NCBI RefSeq assembly: GCF_002954225.1
Contig: NZ_PPTH01000017.1
Coordinates: 191,311-255,310 of the forward strand
DNA: 64,000 nucleotides
Origin: Arthrobacter ruber
GTDB taxonomy: Bacteria; Actinomycetota; Actinomycetes; Actinomycetales; Micrococcaceae
Direction: 5' to 3'
Shown here: one piece after another, positions 31,818 to 41,426 of the stretch
How positions within the stretch are numbered: position 1 is the first letter of the stretch
Layout of the letters: each line of letters begins with the position of its first letter
The notes under the pieces: generated by a model
The model's input: only the letters and a program-made list of their open reading frames with translations
What the model was told of the DNA's origin: nothing
Database searches by the model: none
Translations under genes and position numbers: made by a program

Positions 31818-33008
31818 ATGAAGAGCGCCGTAGTAGTCGTGGGTGCCGGGATCGTCGGGTTGGCCACCGCATATGAGCTGGGGCTACGCGGCTACCGGGT
31901 GACCGTCGTCGACAAGGAGCCCCGGCTCGCGGACCACCAGACCGGGAACAACTCGGGCGTCATCCACTCCGGGCTGTACTACGCGCCGGGGAGCCTGAAG
32001 GCGACCCTCGGAACCGCGGGTGCGCAGTCGATGCGCCGTTTCGCCGAGGACCACGGGGTGGCGGTGGACATCTGCGGGAAGCTGGTGGTCGCCACCCGGC
32101 AGGACCAGGTCCCGGCGCTCGAGGAGCTCCACCGCCGCGGCCTCGCGAACGGAGTTCCCTGCCGGATGATCTCTCCCGAGGAGGCCCGCGACTACGAGCC
32201 CCATGTCGCCTGCGTGGCAGCCCTGCGGGTCGAATCCACGGGAATCGTCGATTACCGGGGAATCTGCGACGTGCTGGCACGGCTCATCGGCGAGGCCGGG
32301 GGTGAGGTCCGCCTGGGGACCGAGGTCGTAGGTATCTCAACCGATGGCGGGTCCGTGACCGTCTCCACCACCACCGGGGAGATCTCCGCCGACGAGCTCA
32401 TCAACTGCGCCGGCCTGCACAGCGACCGCATCGCCCGGTTGGCCGGCCTCACCCCCGAGGTGCGGATCATCCCGTTCCGGGGCGAGTACTTCGAGCTCAC
32501 CCCGGACCAGTCCCACCTCGTCCGCGGCCTGATCTACCCGGTACCGGACCCGAGTTTCCCCTTCCTCGGCGTCCACCTGACCAGGATGATCGGCGGCGGG
32601 GTGCACGCGGGGCCCAATGCCGTTTTCGCCCTGGCCCGTGAGGGCTACACCTGGCTCTCGATCAACCCGCGGGACGTCCTCGAAAGTGCCGCCTGGCCAG
32701 GGCTCTGGAAGCTCGGCGCGCGATTCTGGAAAGTAGGGCTCTCCGAGGTCGCACGCTCGCTGTCCCGGAAGAAGTTCCTGGCAAGCCTCCGGGAGCTCGT
32801 CCCGGATCTCCGCGACGACAGCCTCGTGCCGACCCACGCGGGAGTCCGCGCGCAGGCGATGCGCCGGAACGGCGACCTCGTCGATGACTTCTACTTCGAC
32901 AGGGCGCCCCGCCAGATCCACGTGCTCAACGCGCCGTCGCCGGCAGCGACCGCCGCGCTGGAGATCGGCCGGCGCATCGCCGACGAGATGGAGGAGCGGA
33001 ACCGGTGA
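31818..33008 (+). CDS. lhgO: L-2-hydroxyglutarate oxidase
   Basis: An FAD-dependent enzyme of the DAO family that oxidises L-2-hydroxyglutarate to 2-oxoglutarate, 396 residues. The dinucleotide motif GAGIVG is at residues 9-14, and NNSGVIHSGLYY (44-55) is the diagnostic LhgO stretch. Further family sequences are IVDYRGICDVLA, NCAGLHSDRIA, IIPFRGEYFELTPD, VPDPSFPFLGVHLTR and HAGVRAQAM. The start is ATG 31818. It overlaps the following dehydrogenase gene by four bases (GTGA). In other bacteria the enzyme belongs to glutarate/lysine catabolism or metabolite repair; the GcdH- and CaiB-like genes further on fit the former, by inference. Confidence 0.92.
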   Translation: MKSAVVVVGAGIVGLATAYELGLRGYRVTVVDKEPRLADHQTGNNSGVIHSGLYYAPGSLKATLGTAGAQSMRRFAEDHGVAVDICGKLVVATRQDQVPALEELHRRGLANGVPCRMISPEEARDYEPHVACVAALRVESTGIVDYRGICDVLARLIGEAGGEVRLGTEVVGISTDGGSVTVSTTTGEISADELINCAGLHSDRIARLAGLTPEVRIIPFRGEYFELTPDQSHLVRGLIYPVPDPSFPFLGVHLTRMIGGGVHAGPNAVFALAREGYTWLSINPRDVLESAAWPGLWKLGARFWKVGLSEVARSLSRKKFLASLRELVPDLRDDSLVPTHAGVRAQAMRRNGDLVDDFYFDRAPRQIHVLNAPSPAATAALEIGRRIADEMEERNR

Positions 33009-34081
33009 ACGGGGAGGAGGCGCGGCGCTTCGACGCCGTCCAGGTGCACGAGCAGATCGTCGCAGTTCTTCGTGCCTGGGGCATGCCGGACGGGTCCGCC
33101 GCCGCTACGGCGACGGTGATGGTGGAGACCGATCTCGCCGGTATCGATTCCCACGGCGTCTCGATGCTGATGCTGTACGAGAAGCTCCGGTCGGAGAACC
33201 GCCTGAGGCTCGACGCCGTTCCCCGCGTGGTGCGCGATGCCCCCGCATTCGCCGTCGTCGACGCCGGTGCCGGCCTGGGACATCCGGCAGGTCTTCATGC
33301 AGTGGAACTGGCCATCGGGAAGGCCGCTGAGTCCGGGATCGGGGCGGTGGCCGTGGGCAATTCGCACCACCTGGGAGCTCTCGGCTACTACGTCCGCAGC
33401 GCCGCGCAGCACGGCCTGGTAGCCCTCATGGCGACGACCACGCGGACACCCGTGGTGGCGGCTCTCGGAGGCACGACGCCGATCCTGGGGACGAACCCGA
33501 TCGCCTTCGCCGCGCCCCGGGTAGGCGGAGGGGAACTCGTGGTGGACATGTCCACGAGCGTCGTCGCGATGAACAAGGTGAAGGCCTATGCACTGAGTGG
33601 ACGGGACCTGCCTCCCGGCTGGGTCAACGACCGGCTCGGCAATCCTGTGACCGATGCCGCCCTCGCCTACTCCCTGCTGACCACGCAGGAGGGGACGCTC
33701 AGCCCGCTCGGTGGCTCCACCGCCGAGACCGGCGGACACAAGGGATTCGGGCTCAGCCTGATGGTCCAGGTGCTCAGCGCGGCGTTCTCGGGGGCCGCGC
33801 TCCCGCTCGCCGACGGCGACAGTGACAACCTCGGGCACTTCGTCCTGGTGGTCGATCCGAGAAGTGTGGCGGCGGATGGGGACACCGCGCGCTACGTCGA
33901 CGACCTCGTCCGCCTCATGACGCGGGATGAGCCCGACGTCGTCCTGCCCGGCGAACCCGAAGCCCTTGCGCGCGCCGACCGCAGCCACAACGGCATCCCG
34001 ATCCCGGAGGGCCTTCTCGAGCATCTTCGCGGGATCTGCGGCAGGGCCGGAACCGCCATGATCCTCACGCCGCTCGGGTAG
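33005..34081 (+). CDS. Ldh family (malate/L-lactate/ureidoglycolate dehydrogenase type 2) oxidoreductase
   Basis: A 358-residue NAD(P)-dependent dehydrogenase of the YlbC/YiaK/ComC family, unrelated to classical LDH. Typical motifs are ATVMVETDLAGIDSHGVSML near the N-terminus, AVGNSHHLGALGYYVRSAA with the catalytic His, GTNPIAFAAP, VVDMSTSVVAMNKV and GGHKGFGLSLMVQVL. It reduces or oxidises 2-hydroxy/2-oxo acids. GTG 33005 overlaps the lhgO stop, so the two are translationally coupled and probably act on related 2-hydroxy acids. Confidence 0.9.
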   Translation: MNGEEARRFDAVQVHEQIVAVLRAWGMPDGSAAATATVMVETDLAGIDSHGVSMLMLYEKLRSENRLRLDAVPRVVRDAPAFAVVDAGAGLGHPAGLHAVELAIGKAAESGIGAVAVGNSHHLGALGYYVRSAAQHGLVALMATTTRTPVVAALGGTTPILGTNPIAFAAPRVGGGELVVDMSTSVVAMNKVKAYALSGRDLPPGWVNDRLGNPVTDAALAYSLLTTQEGTLSPLGGSTAETGGHKGFGLSLMVQVLSAAFSGAALPLADGDSDNLGHFVLVVDPRSVAADGDTARYVDDLVRLMTRDEPDVVLPGEPEALARADRSHNGIPIPEGLLEHLRGICGRAGTAMILTPLG

Positions 34082-34114
34082 GAGGGCGGCTCGCACGGTG
34101 TCCGTGCATCCCCC

Positions 34115-34807
34115 TCAGTCCTCCGCGGCGACCGCCTGGCGGTCCTGCAGGGCACGGATCCTGGCGTTCTCGATATGAACCCGGATGGCAGAGGAGGCAC
34201 CTTCCGCATCGCGCCTGGTCAGGGCGTCGAGGATCGCCCGGTGTTCGGCCGCGGTGGTGGTCGGTGCCGTCGAACTGGTTCTGGCATACAACCGGAACCG
34301 CTGCGCCTGGCCACCGAAGGATCCCCACGCGTCCTCGAGGAACGGATTGTCGGCCTGATGGGCGATCGCCGCGTGGAACTGCTCGTCCGCCCGGAGGAAG
34401 CTCGTGACCGGGGGGCTGCCGGGGAGGTGGGCGCCGGCTTCGAGGTGCTCGATGGTCTCGGACAGGCGGTCGAGGAACTCCGGGGTGACCCGCAGAGCTG
34501 CCTCGTAGGCGAGGGCCGGCTCGAGGACCAGACGGGCGTCCATGAACTTCCGGAGATCGTCCATGCTGAACAGCGGCGCCACCCGGTACCCCTTGTGGGC
34601 TTCCCGGATCACCAGTCCTGTGGATTCGAGCCTGGCCAGGGCTTCCCGGACCGGAGTCTGGCTGACCCCGAATTCGCGGGCGAGATACACGAGATTGAGT
34701 ACTTCGTCCGGTTTCCGCCGGCCGTCGACGAGCTGCCCGAGCAGTGCGCCGTGGACTTGGTCGGCGAGGGGCTGCCGGGTGGTCTGACGCGGGGGTGTCC
34801 GGCTCAC
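34115..34807 (-). CDS. GntR family regulator, FCD subgroup
   Basis: A 230-residue repressor with an N-terminal winged helix ([20 protein letters not shown], then [18 protein letters not shown]) and a C-terminal all-helical FCD ligand domain with the metal-site residues spread in [25 protein letters not shown] and [12 protein letters not shown] proteins usually sense organic acids. Its ATG overlaps the stop of the FAH gene (ATGA), so both are made from one transcript. The palindrome TAACATGTTA in the upstream divergent promoter is its likely target. Confidence 0.9.
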   Translation of the reverse strand: MSRTPPRQTTRQPLADQVHGALLGQLVDGRRKPDEVLNLVYLAREFGVSQTPVREALARLESTGLVIREAHKGYRVAPLFSMDDLRKFMDARLVLEPALAYEAALRVTPEFLDRLSETIEHLEAGAHLPGSPPVTSFLRADEQFHAAIAHQADNPFLEDAWGSFGGQAQRFRLYARTSSTAPTTTAAEHRAILDALTRRDAEGASSAIRVHIENARIRALQDRQAVAAED

Positions 34808-35508
34808 TCGATGGTGAAAGAGAGCTCGGCGACTCCGTCGATGCCGGCCGTGACCATGTCTCCGCGTGTCAACGCCCCCACGCCCGCCGGTGTCCCGGTG
34901 AAGACGAGGTCGCCGGCAGACAGGGCGACGGACCGGGAGAGGTGCGCGATGATCTCGGGCACCGTCCAGATCTGGTCGCCGAGATCTCCCTCCTGGCGGA
35001 TCACACCGTCCACGCCCAGCCAGATCCGGCCCCGGTCGGGATGCTCCACCTCACTGGCGGGTCGGAGGGGCGAACACGGCCCCGAGAGATCGAAGCCTTT
35101 CGCGAGATCCCACGGACGCCGAAGGTTCTTCGCCTCGGACTGCAGGTCACGACGGGTCAGGTCCACGCCCACGCCGTAGCCCCACACCATATCGAGGGCA
35201 TCGGCAGGATCGACGGCGGTGCCGCCCCGACCCAGCGCCACGACGAGTTCGACCTCGTGGTGGAGGTCCGCCGTCTGTGGCGGGTAGGGGACTGCCGGAC
35301 CGGCATCCCCCGACGCCGGCTGCGGCGCGAAAACGGCGTCAGCGGGTTTCGTGAAGAAGAACGGGGGCTCCCGGTTCGGGTCGGCGCCCATCTCGCGCGC
35401 ATGATCGCCGTAGTTGCGTCCGACGCAGAACACGCGCCGCACGGGAAAGAGCGCGCCACCGCTGGTCGGGAGGCTGGGAGGCGTCGGAACCGGGACGACG
35501 TAGGTCAT
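34804..35508 (-). CDS. Fumarylacetoacetate hydrolase family protein (short form)
   Basis: A 234-residue protein with FAH core motifs: [46 protein letters not shown] with metal-binding Glu residues, [12 protein letters not shown], and [13 protein letters not shown]. Short FAH proteins include oxaloacetate tautomerase/acylpyruvase (FAHD1/YcgM type). A role in handling 2-oxo acids produced by the adjacent dehydrogenases is plausible. It is first in a two-gene operon with the GntR gene and divergent from the FAD/Fe-S dehydrogenase. Confidence 0.9.
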   Translation of the reverse strand: MTYVVPVPTPPSLPTSGGALFPVRRVFCVGRNYGDHAREMGADPNREPPFFFTKPADAVFAPQPASGDAGPAVPYPPQTADLHHEVELVVALGRGGTAVDPADALDMVWGYGVGVDLTRRDLQSEAKNLRRPWDLAKGFDLSGPCSPLRPASEVEHPDRGRIWLGVDGVIRQEGDLGDQIWTVPEIIAHLSRSVALSAGDLVFTGTPAGVGALTRGDMVTAGIDGVAELSFTIE

Positions 35509-35563
35509 GGAGCTCCTTGCAGGGGTGCCGGCCGGAACCGGGGTGAAACGCGCTACGGGTGCT

Positions 35564-35573
35564 TAACATGTTA
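35564..35573. promoter_or_regulatory. TAACATGTTA palindrome, candidate GntR operator
   Basis: A perfect 10-bp palindrome between the FAH/GntR operon and the divergent FAD/Fe-S dehydrogenase. It lies only a few bases before the likely start codons of the latter (35577-35586), where it would block transcription. Confidence 0.5.
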
Positions 35574-35576
35574 CTT

Positions 35577-38456
35577 ATGGCAATGATGCTTTCGGCACCC
35601 CGGTCCCTCGCCTCCGAGCTCCGGGCCCGTGGGGTGAGGGATGCGCGTGATGATGCGACGTCACGGGCTGTCTACTCGAGCGATGCGTCGCTGTACCGGG
35701 TGCAGCCGGCAGCCGTCGTCTTCCCCCGGCACCTCGACGAGGTGCTCACCACCCTCGAGCTCTGCCGGGAGCGCGGTGTCCCCTTCACGTCCCGGGGCGC
35801 CGGCACCTCCCTGGCCGGCAACGCGATCGGCCGCGGCGTCGTCGTCGATTTCAGCCGACACCTGAACCGGGTCCTCGAGCTCGATGCAGAAGCGCGCACC
35901 GCCGTCGTCGAACCCGGGGCCGTCCATGCCACGCTGCAGAAGGTGGCACTGGCCCAGGGCCTGCGGTTCGGACCCGATCCCTCCACCCACACGCGCTGCA
36001 CCGTGGGCGGGATGATCGGCAACAATGCGTGCGGTTCACGCGCTCTCGCCTACGGCCGCACCGCCGACAATGTCACGCACCTCGACGTCGTCACCGGGTC
36101 CGGCACGCGGCTCCACCTGGGCGCGGACGGCACGCCGTCGTCGTCGGAGACCGACGCGCTGCGCTCCCTCGTCGGCGCGGAGCTGGGCACCATCCGCACC
36201 GAACTGGGCCGGTTCGGGCGCCAAGTCTCCGGGTATTCACTGGAGCATCTGCTCCCGGAGCGCGGCTTCGACCTGCGGCGGGCGCTCGTCGGCAGCGAGG
36301 GGACACTCGCCGTCGTACTGGAGGCCGGCGTGCGGCTGGTGGCCGATGCGCCGCACAAGACCATGGTGGTCCTGGGGTTCCCCGACATCGGTGCCGCCGG
36401 CGACGCCGTCCCCGCGGTGCTGCCGTTCGCGCCCACGGCCTGTGAAGGGCTGGACTCCCGGATCGTGCAGGTGGTGCGGGCCCGCAAGGGACCGCAGGCG
36501 GTTCCCGAACTGCCGGGCGGTGCCGCATGGCTGTTCGTCGAGGTGTCCGGTGACGACCCCGTCGAGGTGGCAGACCGCGCCCGGCGCGTCGCCGGGATCG
36601 GTGCCGCACGGCACTCGAGGATCATCACCGATGCGCGGCAGGCCGCGGCCCTCTGGCGCATCCGCGAGGACGGGGGAGGGCTCGCCGGGCGATCACCCGC
36701 CGGCGCTCCTGCGCATGCCGGCTGGGAGGATGCCGCGGTGCCACCGGAGACCCTCGGGGACTATCTCCGCGAGTTCGACGAGCTGCTCCTGGCGCACTCC
36801 CTCACCGGCTTCCCTTTCGGGCATTTCGGGGACGGCTGCGTCCATATCCGCCTCGACTTCCCGTTCCAGCAAGACGACGGCGCGGCGGCGTTCCGCGCGT
36901 TCCTGACCGACGCGGCGGAACTGGTCGCCCGCTACGGAGGGTCCCTCTCGGGCGAACACGGGGACGGCCGGGCCCGCAGCGAACTCCTCCCCTTCATGTA
37001 CTCACCGGCAGCGATCGGCCTCTTCGGCAAGGTGAAGGGGATCCTCGACCCGGACAACCTCCTGAACCCGGGCATCCTCGTGGACCCCGAACCACTGGAT
37101 GCCAACGTACGCGTGGCGGAGGCGGGACCGTTGCGGACCGGTCTCGGGTTCGGCTACCTCCACGATGCCGGGGACTTCAGCCAGGCGGTCCACCGCTGCA
37201 CGGGAGTGGGTCTGTGCCGTGCGGCGCACTCGGACAACAGCGCCGTGATGTGCCCGTCCTACATCGCCACCCTCGAGGAGAAGGACTCGACCCGCGGCCG
37301 CGCCAGGGCGCTCCAGGAGATGATCAACGGGTCCGTCACCGGGAGTGCCACCAGGGGTGCCGCCGGCGCGGGGAAACCCAACTGGCGGGCGGCCGAGGTG
37401 CATGACGCACTCGATCTGTGCCTCTCCTGCAAGGGCTGCTCATCGGACTGCCCCACGGGAACTGACATGGCCGCGTACAAGGCCGAGGTCCTCTACCAGA
37501 GCTACAAGGGCCGGCTCCGCCCGGCCTCGCACTACTCACTGGGCTGGCTGCCCCGCTGGGCCGGACTCGCGGCACGGGCGCCACGGGTGCTGAACTTCCT
37601 CACGGGTCTGCCCGGCATCCGCCAGGTCAGCCTGCGGATGGCAGGGGTGGACCAGCGCCGGAACATTCCCGCGTTCGCTCCCCGGACCTTCCACTCCTGG
37701 TTCCGGAACCGTCAGCCCTCCGCTACCCCTGCCGCCCGGCGGGTGATGCTGTGGGCCGATTCGTTCACCGACAACTTCTCGCCGGAGGTAGGACAGGCCG
37801 CCGTGCGCGTCCTCGAGGCGGCGGGCTACGAGGTGCGCCTTCCCGAGAAGCCCCTGTGCTGCGGACTGACCTGGATCTCCACGGGGCAGCTCGACTCCGC
37901 ACGGAAGACGCTGCGATCCACCGTCGAGGTGCTGAACCGGTCCGTGGCCGAGGGCGTCCCGATCGTCGGCCTCGAGCCTTCCTGCACGGGCGTGCTCCGA
38001 TCGGAGGCCGTGGAACTGCTGGGGACCGAGGCCGCCGGTGCGGTGGCCCGGTCCACGCACACCCTCGCGGAGTTCCTCCGGACCGTGCCCGGCTACGAGC
38101 CGCCCTCCCTGGCCGGAACCGTGGTGGTGGCGCAACCCCACTGCCACCACCACGCCGTCATGGGCTGGAGTCCCGACGCGGCACTGCTGGAGCGGGCCGG
38201 TGCCACCGTCCAGAAGCTGGGCGGATGCTGTGGCCTTGCGGGCAACTTCGGCGTGGAACGGGGGCACTACGAGGTCTCCGTCCAGATCGCCGAACAGCAG
38301 CTGCTGCCGGCCATCCGGTCGACCACGGAGGACGCCGTGGTGCTCGCGGACGGGTACTCGTGCCGCACCCAGATCGAGGACCTGAGCGACCGCCGCGGCA
38401 TCCACCTGGCGCAGCTGCTCGACCCGGCGGCGCACCAGTCCGGCGAGGCGCCCTAG
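35577..38456 (+). CDS. FAD-linked and Fe-S-binding 2-hydroxy acid dehydrogenase (GlcD/GlpC fusion)
   Basis: About 959 residues. The N-terminal half is a VAO/PCMH flavin domain (FTSRGAGTSLAGNAIGRGVV, GGMIGNNACGSRALAYGRTA) with an FAD-oxidase C-terminal domain (GFPFGHFGDGCVHIRLDFPF, SGEHGDGRARSELL). Then comes a ferredoxin-like region (CTGVGLCR, CPSY; CLSCKGCSSDCPTGTD) and two CCG domains (CCGLTWISTG, CCGLAGNFGVERG). This is the single-chain architecture of D-2-hydroxyglutarate or D-lactate dehydrogenases that feed electrons to the respiratory chain. Possible starts are ATG 35577, 35583 and 35586; none has a ribosome site, so the message may be leaderless. The substrate is not fixed by sequence. 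Confidence 0.9.
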   Translation: MAMMLSAPRSLASELRARGVRDARDDATSRAVYSSDASLYRVQPAAVVFPRHLDEVLTTLELCRERGVPFTSRGAGTSLAGNAIGRGVVVDFSRHLNRVLELDAEARTAVVEPGAVHATLQKVALAQGLRFGPDPSTHTRCTVGGMIGNNACGSRALAYGRTADNVTHLDVVTGSGTRLHLGADGTPSSSETDALRSLVGAELGTIRTELGRFGRQVSGYSLEHLLPERGFDLRRALVGSEGTLAVVLEAGVRLVADAPHKTMVVLGFPDIGAAGDAVPAVLPFAPTACEGLDSRIVQVVRARKGPQAVPELPGGAAWLFVEVSGDDPVEVADRARRVAGIGAARHSRIITDARQAAALWRIREDGGGLAGRSPAGAPAHAGWEDAAVPPETLGDYLREFDELLLAHSLTGFPFGHFGDGCVHIRLDFPFQQDDGAAAFRAFLTDAAELVARYGGSLSGEHGDGRARSELLPFMYSPAAIGLFGKVKGILDPDNLLNPGILVDPEPLDANVRVAEAGPLRTGLGFGYLHDAGDFSQAVHRCTGVGLCRAAHSDNSAVMCPSYIATLEEKDSTRGRARALQEMINGSVTGSATRGAAGAGKPNWRAAEVHDALDLCLSCKGCSSDCPTGTDMAAYKAEVLYQSYKGRLRPASHYSLGWLPRWAGLAARAPRVLNFLTGLPGIRQVSLRMAGVDQRRNIPAFAPRTFHSWFRNRQPSATPAARRVMLWADSFTDNFSPEVGQAAVRVLEAAGYEVRLPEKPLCCGLTWISTGQLDSARKTLRSTVEVLNRSVAEGVPIVGLEPSCTGVLRSEAVELLGTEAAGAVARSTHTLAEFLRTVPGYEPPSLAGTVVVAQPHCHHHAVMGWSPDAALLERAGATVQKLGGCCGLAGNFGVERGHYEVSVQIAEQQLLPAIRSTTEDAVVLADGYSCRTQIEDLSDRRGIHLAQLLDPAAHQSGEAP

Positions 38457-38487
38457 GCGGACGCGCGGGGTCCGGGGTCTGACGCCG

Positions 38488-40254
38488 TCAGCCCTGCTCC
38501 TGCATCAGGCTCCGCGGGGCCTCCCGGTCCGGGAGTCCCGTGCTCTGGAGGAACCGGAAGTCGCACCCCTCGTCCGCCTGGGTCACCTCCGACACGTACA
38601 GCCTCCGGTACCCGCGCGTGGCAGCCGGCGTGGAGGGCGGGCCCAGCACCTCCTCGCGTCGCTCCAGCTCCTCGGGGGAGACCTCGAGCTGGATCAACCG
38701 GCGGCGAACGCTCAGGGTGATGGTGTCGCCGGTCCGCACGAGCCGCAGCGGCCCGCCGACCGCGGACTCGGGTGTGACGTGGAGGACGACGGCGCCGGCA
38801 GCGGTGCCCGACATGCGGCCGTCCGAGATGCGCACCATGTCCTTCACCCCCTGCGCCGCGAGCTTCCTCGGGATGGGGAGGTAGCCGGCCTCGGGCATGC
38901 CGGGTGCTCCGACGGGGCCGATGTTCCGCAGCACGAGGACGTCCCCGGCGGTGACGTCCAGGGCGTCGTCGTCGATCCGCGCCGCGAGGTCCGCCGTGTC
39001 CTCGAAGACCACGGCACGGCCCGTGTGCTCCAGCAGATGCGGGGACACCGCCGCCTGCTTGATGATGGCGCCACCCGGCGCGAGGTTGCCGCGCAGGAAG
39101 GCGAGGCTGCCCTCCGGGTACACCGGATCGGTGAGCGGCCGCACGATGTCGGAGGGGAAGCCGGGCCCCGCCGCGTCGAGTTCCTCACCCAGGGTGCGGC
39201 CCGTGACGGTGGGGGCATCGCGGTGGATGAGGTCCCCGAGCTCGCGCAGCACGGCGGGCACGCCGCCGGCCCGGTGGAAATCCTCCATGTAGTAGGCGCC
39301 CGTCGGTTTCAGGTCCACCAGGACGGGCGTCTCGGCACTCATCCGGTCGAGGTCCTCCAGGTCGAGGCGGATTCCGAGGCGGCCGGCGACGGCGGTCAGG
39401 TGGATGATCGCGTTGGTCGATCCGCCGATGGCCAGCAGGACCCGGAGCCCGTTCTCGAAGGCCTCCTGCGTGAGGATGGTGCTCATGTCCGTGCCACGGG
39501 CGGCCAGGGCCACCGCCTGGGTCCCGGTCCGTTCGGCGATGCGCACGCGGTCGGCCGTCACGGCGGGCGGGCTCGCGCTCCCGGGGAGGGCGATGCCCAT
39601 GGCCTCGGTCAGGCACGCCATGGTGCTGGCGGTGCCCATGACGGAGCACGTGCCGACGCTTCCCACGAGACGCGAGTTGACGTCGTCGATCTCCTCCTGA
39701 CCGATCTCCCCGCTGCGGAACTTCCCCCAGAAGGCCCGGCAGTCGGTGCACGCACCGACGCGCTGCCCGCGGTGCCCGCCCGTCAGCATCGACCCGGTGA
39801 CCAGCGTGATCGCCGGGACGCCCGCCGACGCCGCGCCCATCAGCTGCGCGGGTACCGTCTTGTCGCAGCCCCCGATGAGTACGACGGCGTCCATGGGCTG
39901 GGCACGGATCATCTCCTCGGTGTCCATCGACATGAGGTTGCGCAGGAACATGCTGGTGGGCTGCGAGAAGCTTTCGTGGAGCGAGATGGTCGGGAAATCG
40001 ACCGGCAGGCCGCCGGCCATCAGCACCCCCCGCTTCACGGCGTCGAGCAGCGCGGGCATGTTGCCGTGGCACGGGTTGAAGCCGCTGCCCGTGTTGATGA
40101 TCCCGATGACAGGCTTGTCCAGTGCGTCGTCCGAGTACCCGGCGCCCTTGATGAACGCCTTGCGCAGGAACAGGGAGAACCCCGCGTCGCCGTAGCTGGT
40201 CAGACCGCGCCGGATCCCGGCGGCCCGGCCGGCAGGAGGAACAGATTCGGTCAT
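38488..40254 (-). CDS. IlvD/Edd family dehydratase
   Basis: A 588-residue Fe-S dehydratase. Cluster-binding cysteines appear in NPCHGNMP, IGGCDKTVPAQLMGAA and SVGTCSVMGTASTM; other family stretches are PTISLHESFSQPTSMFLRNL, IGGSTNAIIHL and DGRMSGTAAGAVVLHV. It removes water from 2,3-dihydroxy acids or aldonic acids to give 2-oxo-3-deoxy acids. Because it sits with aldolase, FAH and SDR genes rather than with ilv genes, a sugar-acid dehydratase is likelier than the biosynthetic DHAD (inference). It is the last gene of the large minus-strand run. Confidence 0.85.
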   Translation of the reverse strand: MTESVPPAGRAAGIRRGLTSYGDAGFSLFLRKAFIKGAGYSDDALDKPVIGIINTGSGFNPCHGNMPALLDAVKRGVLMAGGLPVDFPTISLHESFSQPTSMFLRNLMSMDTEEMIRAQPMDAVVLIGGCDKTVPAQLMGAASAGVPAITLVTGSMLTGGHRGQRVGACTDCRAFWGKFRSGEIGQEEIDDVNSRLVGSVGTCSVMGTASTMACLTEAMGIALPGSASPPAVTADRVRIAERTGTQAVALAARGTDMSTILTQEAFENGLRVLLAIGGSTNAIIHLTAVAGRLGIRLDLEDLDRMSAETPVLVDLKPTGAYYMEDFHRAGGVPAVLRELGDLIHRDAPTVTGRTLGEELDAAGPGFPSDIVRPLTDPVYPEGSLAFLRGNLAPGGAIIKQAAVSPHLLEHTGRAVVFEDTADLAARIDDDALDVTAGDVLVLRNIGPVGAPGMPEAGYLPIPRKLAAQGVKDMVRISDGRMSGTAAGAVVLHVTPESAVGGPLRLVRTGDTITLSVRRRLIQLEVSPEELERREEVLGPPSTPAATRGYRRLYVSEVTQADEGCDFRFLQSTGLPDREAPRSLMQEQG

Positions 40255-40261
40255 CGTGCGG

Positions 40262-41422
40262 CTACCGGAACGCCGGGATGCCCGTGATGTGGTTGCCGAG
40301 GATCAGCGTGTGCACCTCGTCGGTCCCTTCGTAGGTGCGCACGCTCTCCAGGTTGTTCGCGTGGCGGAGCGGGGAGTAGTCGAGGGTGACACCGTTGCCG
40401 CCGAGCATGGCGCGGGCCTCACGGCAGATCTCGATGGCCTCGCGGCAGTTGTTCAGCTTCCCGACCGAGATCTGGTGGGGTTGCAGGGTGCCGGCATCCT
40501 TGAGTCGTCCCACCTGCAGGGCCAGCAGTATCCCCTTGTTGATCTCCAGCGCCATGTTGACGAGCTTGAGCTGGGTGATCTGGTAGCCGGCGAGCGGCCT
40601 GCCGAACTGCAGGCGCTCCTTCGAGTAGTCGAGGGCGGCGTAGTAGCTGTCGCGCGCGGCTCCCATGGCGCCCCAGATGATGCCGTAGCGGGCCTCGTTG
40701 AGGCATTCGAAGGGGCCGCGGAGTCCCTTCGCCTTCGGGAGCAGGGCGGTGCCGGGCAGCCGGATGTCCTCGAGCTCGATGTCGCACTGGATCGAGGCGC
40801 GCATGGAGAGTTTCTGCACGATCGGGGTGGCCTTGAACCCCGGGCTGTCGGTCGGCACCACGAACCCGCGGACGCCGTCGTCGGTCTGTGCCCAGATGAT
40901 GGCCACCTGGGCCACCGAGGCGAGCCCGATCCAGCGCTTGCTGCCGTTGAGGATCCAGTCGTCGCCGTCCCGCCGGGCGAAGGTGAGCATGCTGCCGGGG
41001 TCGGAGCCCCCGGTCGGCTCGGTGAGGCCGAAGCAGCCGATCACCGATCCGGCGGCCATCCTCGGCAGCCATTCGTTCTTCTGCTCCTCCGAACCGTGCT
41101 TCGCGATGGCACTCATGGCGAGGGAGCCCTGGACGCTGACGAAGGTGCGCAGCCCGGAGTCTCCGGCTTCGAGTTCCAGGGCCGCGAGCCCGTAGTCGAC
41201 GGAGCTCCGGCCGGGGCAGCCATAGCCCTTGATGTGCATGCCGAGGAGCCCGAGTTCGGCCATACGCGGCACGATCTCCAGGGGGAACTCCGCGCGGTCG
41301 TACCAGTCGGCGATGTTCGGCTTGATGGCGGTGTCCACGAAGTCGCGGACGCGGCCGCGCAGGGCGCGCTCGTCCTCCGTGAGGAGTGCATCGATGTCGA
41401 GAAGGTCGGAAGGGTTGGTCAT
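40262..41422 (-). CDS. Acyl-CoA dehydrogenase, glutaryl-CoA dehydrogenase-like
   Basis: A 386-residue FAD enzyme. FVSVQGSLAMSAIAKHGSEE, IGCFGLTEPTGGSDPGSM, NGSKRWIGLASVA and the catalytic Glu365 in RTYEGTDEVHTLILG follow glutaryl-CoA dehydrogenase closely, which oxidises and decarboxylates glutaryl-CoA to crotonyl-CoA. The CoA-transferase gene four bases upstream could supply the thioester. ATG 41422 is chosen from the start of homology. Another dicarboxylic acyl-CoA substrate cannot be excluded. Confidence 0.85.
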   Translation of the reverse strand: MTNPSDLLDIDALLTEDERALRGRVRDFVDTAIKPNIADWYDRAEFPLEIVPRMAELGLLGMHIKGYGCPGRSSVDYGLAALELEAGDSGLRTFVSVQGSLAMSAIAKHGSEEQKNEWLPRMAAGSVIGCFGLTEPTGGSDPGSMLTFARRDGDDWILNGSKRWIGLASVAQVAIIWAQTDDGVRGFVVPTDSPGFKATPIVQKLSMRASIQCDIELEDIRLPGTALLPKAKGLRGPFECLNEARYGIIWGAMGAARDSYYAALDYSKERLQFGRPLAGYQITQLKLVNMALEINKGILLALQVGRLKDAGTLQPHQISVGKLNNCREAIEICREARAMLGGNGVTLDYSPLRHANNLESVRTYEGTDEVHTLILGNHITGIPAFR

Positions 41423-41426
41423 GGGT

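Noticed and set aside
38488-40254. Calling the IlvD/Edd protein the biosynthetic dihydroxy-acid dehydratase ilvD
   Set aside because: No other branched-chain biosynthesis gene is near, and the context is catabolic, so only the family name is given.
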